Part shown: piece by piece, positions 61,296-64,000 of the stretch
Layout: each line of letters begins with the position of its first letter
Position numbering within the stretch: position 1 is the first letter of the stretch
Source of the DNA: Croceimicrobium sp963974215
GTDB lineage: Bacteria > Bacteroidota > Bacteroidia > Flavobacteriales > Schleiferiaceae
Direction of reading: 5' to 3'
Length of the DNA: 64,000 nucleotides
NCBI GenBank assembly: GCA_963974215.1
Contig: CAXBBL010000003.1
Location: forward strand, 1-64,000
Program-made: the position numbers and the translations under genes
Notes under the pieces: generated by a model
The model's input: the letters and a program-made list of their open reading frames with translations, nothing else
Database searches by the model: none
What the model was told of the DNA's origin: nothing

Positions 61296-61985
61296 ATGAT
61301 TAAGCTTCATAACCTCACCAAGATATATCAGTCGCAGGGCGTTGAAACCCGGGCTCTCAGTGAAGTTGACTTGAGCGTAAAAAAGGGAGAATTCGTTTCC
61401 ATTATGGGGCCTTCCGGTTGCGGTAAAACCACCCTATTAAATATTATTGGTTTGTTAGACTCTTATAATGAGGGCCTTTTTGTATTTGATGACGCCAATG
61501 TTTCGGAACTTACTGAACGCCAAAAGCTCAAGCTGAGAAAAGAGAAAATTGGTTTTGTCTTCCAAAATTTCAATCTAATTGATGACCTCACGGTGAGTGA
61601 GAACATCGAGTTACCCTTGCACTATTTAGGGTATTCGGCCCAAGATCGTCGTCAACGTGTATTGGAGGTATTAGATATGGTTGGGATGGGTCATCGGCGC
61701 GATTTCTTTCCTTATCAATTAAGCGGTGGGCAGCAGCAAAAAGTAGCAGTAGGTCGGGCTATAATTGCTAAACCCAAATTAATTTTAGCAGATGAACCCA
61801 CGGGGAATCTCGATTCTACCCAAGGCAATGAAATAATGGAAATGTTGAGTCGTCTAAACGACCAAGGAACCACTTTAATAATGGTTACGCACAGCAGTCA
61901 TGATGCCTCTTATTCCCAGCGTATTGTGCGTATTATGGACGGACAGGTAGTTTCGGAAAAGAAGGTTTTGCATGCCCAGTTCTAA
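61296..61985 (+). CDS. ABC transporter ATP-binding subunit (MacB/LolD type), module 2
   Basis: The 229-residue ATPase has Walker A GPSGCGKTT, Q-loop FVFQNFNLIDDLTVSENIEL, signature LSGGQQQK, Walker B LILADEPTGNLDSTQGNEI and switch His VTHSSHDASYS. All are present, and the pattern is that of the LolD/MacB branch. It is a paralogue of the ATPase at 37343. It is probably transcribed from the sigma-54 promoter at 60863 with a long leader. Its last 14 bp overlap the permease gene. Unlike module 1, no adaptor gene precedes it; an adaptor may lie beyond the window. Confidence 0.95.
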   Translation: MIKLHNLTKIYQSQGVETRALSEVDLSVKKGEFVSIMGPSGCGKTTLLNIIGLLDSYNEGLFVFDDANVSELTERQKLKLRKEKIGFVFQNFNLIDDLTVSENIELPLHYLGYSAQDRRQRVLEVLDMVGMGHRRDFFPYQLSGGQQQKVAVGRAIIAKPKLILADEPTGNLDSTQGNEIMEMLSRLNDQGTTLIMVTHSSHDASYSQRIVRIMDGQVVSEKKVLHAQF

Positions 61986-64000
61986 GTTTAGATTTGCCCT
62001 ACGAAGCCTTTATAGGCAAAAGCTTTACACCCTATTAAATTTGGGTGGACTGGCCATCGGATTGGCTGTTGCAATTACGGTAAGCATCTATCTTAATGCA
62101 GAATTTAATTTCGATAAGCATTGGCCTAATTTTGAAAATATTTATCGAGTAAACTCTTCCTTTCAACTTAACGGTACCGAAGAAGAGTATGGCGGATCAG
62201 GTTTGGGCCTAGCCACTTTAATGAAGGAATATTACCCGGAAATTGAAGAAGCGACACATTTCTTTTCTTTCCAAAATTCGGTGTACTTCCGCAGCGACAG
62301 TGTAAAGGGTTATGAGAATGAATTGCTAGTAGCCGATTCCAGTTTCTTTAAAGTGTTTAACTGTAATTTTTTAGAAGGTCAGGCTGAGTATTGCCTAGCG
62401 CAAGAAAGGAGCATAGTAATTTCACAATCTTTTGCCCAGAAATATTTTGGTGATAAACCGGCTTTGGGGCGGACCATCAACACCAGCAATTTTGAATATC
62501 GAGTAACGGGAGTTTTTGAAGATATTCCCGATAATACACATCACAATTTTAATGCGGTTATTTCCGAACCACGGGTCGCCAGCGACACGCTATCCTTAGC
62601 CGTTTCCCTCTGGCAGGTGAGTCGCTTTACTTTTCTTAAAGTCCCATCTGCCCTTGAGGCGCAAAACATTGAGGCTAATTTTGATCAATTTTTTAACTGC
62701 TATATGGCAGGTATTGCCGATGCGGTGCAAGCTGAGTATCGTATAAAATTGCAGCAGATTAGTGATATTCATTTTAATACGAACCCTGGATTTGATGCGA
62801 TTGGCGGAAGTTTGATATACGTTTATGGTTTTGCAGGCATTGGCCTTTTAGTATTGGTTTTGGCCATTATTAATTATGTAAATATGGCAACGGCCCGCAG
62901 CTTACGCCGTATACGGGAAGCAGCCATGCGTAAGGTTTTAGGCGCTAGCGAAGGTGATATTCAGCTCATGATTTTGGTGGAATCGGTAATTCTTTCAATA
63001 CTGGCTTTGCTCTTCGCATTCGCCCTGGTAGAGATTGGTACTAAGGTTTTGCCCCTCACGAATGCCATAGATAAAGATCTACAGTTAAATTTTAAACGCG
63101 ATGCGTATTTATGGTGGTTGCCCTTAATACTCTCCATTTTTGTAGGAATAATCAGCGGTTTGTATCCTGCACTTAGCCTCTCTAAAGTTTCCCCTCTCGA
63201 TGCTTTCAGCAATAAAAAGGGCTTGCAAAGGCAGAACAATATTCCCCGTAAATTATTGGTCGGCTTTCAGGTAGCGGTTTCGGTAACCGTGGTGATTACC
63301 GCTTTTTTCATGTATCAGCAGATGAACTTTATTAAGAGTCGCAATTTGGGCTTTAATGCCAACGATGTAATTTTAATAACGGCGCAGGATACTAGCTCGG
63401 TGATGCACTTGGAAGAGATTCGTGATAATATTGCCCAAAGCGACTATGTAAAGTCGGTGGCCATGGGCGCAAGTGTAACCGGTAGAGGAGCTTATCGCGG
63501 TATTTTTGAAGCGGAGCGTGAAGGGAACAAAGGTTTTCAAAGGCATTCTCTCGATTTTTTGCAGGTTAGTAGAGACTATCTAAAAACCATGCAAATAGAC
63601 CTTTTACAGGGGCGTTCTTTCCTTACGGAAGATGAGCAAGACTCTAGCTTTAACTATGCTATTGTTAACCAGTCTTTAGTCGAGTTTATGCAATGGGAGC
63701 GACCGATAGGCAAAAAGCTAAACACTAATTTTAACGAAAAGGGAGAAGCCATGCTACAGGCCATAGTTGTAGGGGTGACGGAAGATTTTAATGCGCACTC
63801 CCTTCACACGAAAGTGGCGCCCTTGGTTTTGCTATTAAGTAAAGAAAGGTCGTGGATTTTACATGTAAAGGTAGATCCCAATAATATATATGTGGCCTTA
63901 GACGATTTAGAGCGCCGCTGGACCAGCATGGTACCCAATGCACCTTTTCAGTTTTCCTTTTTAAGTGGAGATTTACTCGAGCTTTATTCTGAAGAAATGC
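61972..64000 (+). CDS. MacB/FtsX-type ABC permease, module 2 (runs off the window)
   Basis: The open frame starts at ATG 61972 and is open to the window end (676 full codons visible, so partial at the 3' side). It starts PSSKFRFALRSLYRQKLYTL with a first transmembrane helix (GGLAIGLAVAITVSIYLNAE), then a periplasmic MacB-like domain (FNFDKHWPNFENIYRVNSSF). The FtsX core follows (VNMATARSLRRIREAAMRKV, then LGASEGDIQLMILV), and the second repeat begins near RKLLVGFQVAVSVTVVITAF. The layout equals the 804-residue permease at 38055, so about 130 residues should be missing. It overlaps the ATPase by 14 bp. Confidence 0.93.
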   Translation, partial: MPSSKFRFALRSLYRQKLYTLLNLGGLAIGLAVAITVSIYLNAEFNFDKHWPNFENIYRVNSSFQLNGTEEEYGGSGLGLATLMKEYYPEIEEATHFFSFQNSVYFRSDSVKGYENELLVADSSFFKVFNCNFLEGQAEYCLAQERSIVISQSFAQKYFGDKPALGRTINTSNFEYRVTGVFEDIPDNTHHNFNAVISEPRVASDTLSLAVSLWQVSRFTFLKVPSALEAQNIEANFDQFFNCYMAGIADAVQAEYRIKLQQISDIHFNTNPGFDAIGGSLIYVYGFAGIGLLVLVLAIINYVNMATARSLRRIREAAMRKVLGASEGDIQLMILVESVILSILALLFAFALVEIGTKVLPLTNAIDKDLQLNFKRDAYLWWLPLILSIFVGIISGLYPALSLSKVSPLDAFSNKKGLQRQNNIPRKLLVGFQVAVSVTVVITAFFMYQQMNFIKSRNLGFNANDVILITAQDTSSVMHLEEIRDNIAQSDYVKSVAMGASVTGRGAYRGIFEAEREGNKGFQRHSLDFLQVSRDYLKTMQIDLLQGRSFLTEDEQDSSFNYAIVNQSLVEFMQWERPIGKKLNTNFNEKGEAMLQAIVVGVTEDFNAHSLHTKVAPLVLLLSKERSWILHVKVDPNNIYVALDDLERRWTSMVPNAPFQFSFLSGDLLELYSEEM

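Noticed and set aside
1..64000. CRISPR arrays, rRNA and prophage
   Set aside because: No regularly spaced 25-40-bp direct repeats, no rRNA-like sequence and no phage structural or integrase genes were recognised.

Overview
The window reads as a chromosome segment of a Bacteroidota bacterium, most likely of order Flavobacteriales (Cryomorphaceae/Schleiferiaceae-like). Four large secreted proteins carry type IX secretion (T9SS) C-terminal sorting domains. Several lipoproteins have acidic residues after the lipobox cysteine. Promoters fit the Bacteroidota pattern TTG-N18-22-TAnnTTTG (tRNA, S4 protein, glycogen-synthase-like gene, mrp), and family-restricted genes (DUF4270, DUF6090, a two-subunit Kor enzyme beside Mrp) sit in typical company. 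The taxon below phylum is inference.

Layout. 1-9.2 kb: a DUF7282-type lipoprotein divergent from an ECF sigma/anti-sigma pair, a HAD phosphatase, a CAU tRNA, small membrane and secreted proteins, a frameshifted lipoprotein gene beside its intact paralogue, and an S4 RNA-binding protein coupled to a ywbE gene that is split by a 259-bp MITE-like element. 10-20.6 kb: a 1888-residue T9SS protein followed by a 60-residue peptide with a PID-CTERM-like end, then a secreted endonuclease I. 20.9-33.1 kb: a DUF6090 membrane protein, a kinase-like protein, a duplicated beta-barrel/lipoprotein cassette in mirror-image order, a one-protein hybrid two-component regulator and a T9SS protein.

33.2-40.5 kb and 58.0-64 kb hold two paralogous modules. 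Each has a sensor kinase and NtrC-type regulator on the minus strand, divergent from MacB/FtsX-type ABC transporter genes on the plus strand. Both divergent gaps carry arrays of TGTYC/GRACA half-sites spaced 11 bp apart. In the second module these lie upstream of a good sigma-54 promoter, which gives a readable regulatory circuit. 40.6-53.1 kb is housekeeping: glmS, a DUF4270 lipoprotein and a short glycogen-synthase-like protein on the minus strand; panC, panD, a flippase-like membrane protein, radA, mrp, a NifU-type protein and korAB on the plus strand. A 1585-residue BNR/PKD T9SS protein fills 53.2-57.9 kb.

A non-coding repeat family with CCTGAGTTCGAC-type terminal inverted repeats and 8-bp target duplications occurs at least five times (8.9, 28.8, 31.7, 40.5 and 61.1 kb). 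No rRNA, CRISPR array, integrase or intact transposase was seen.
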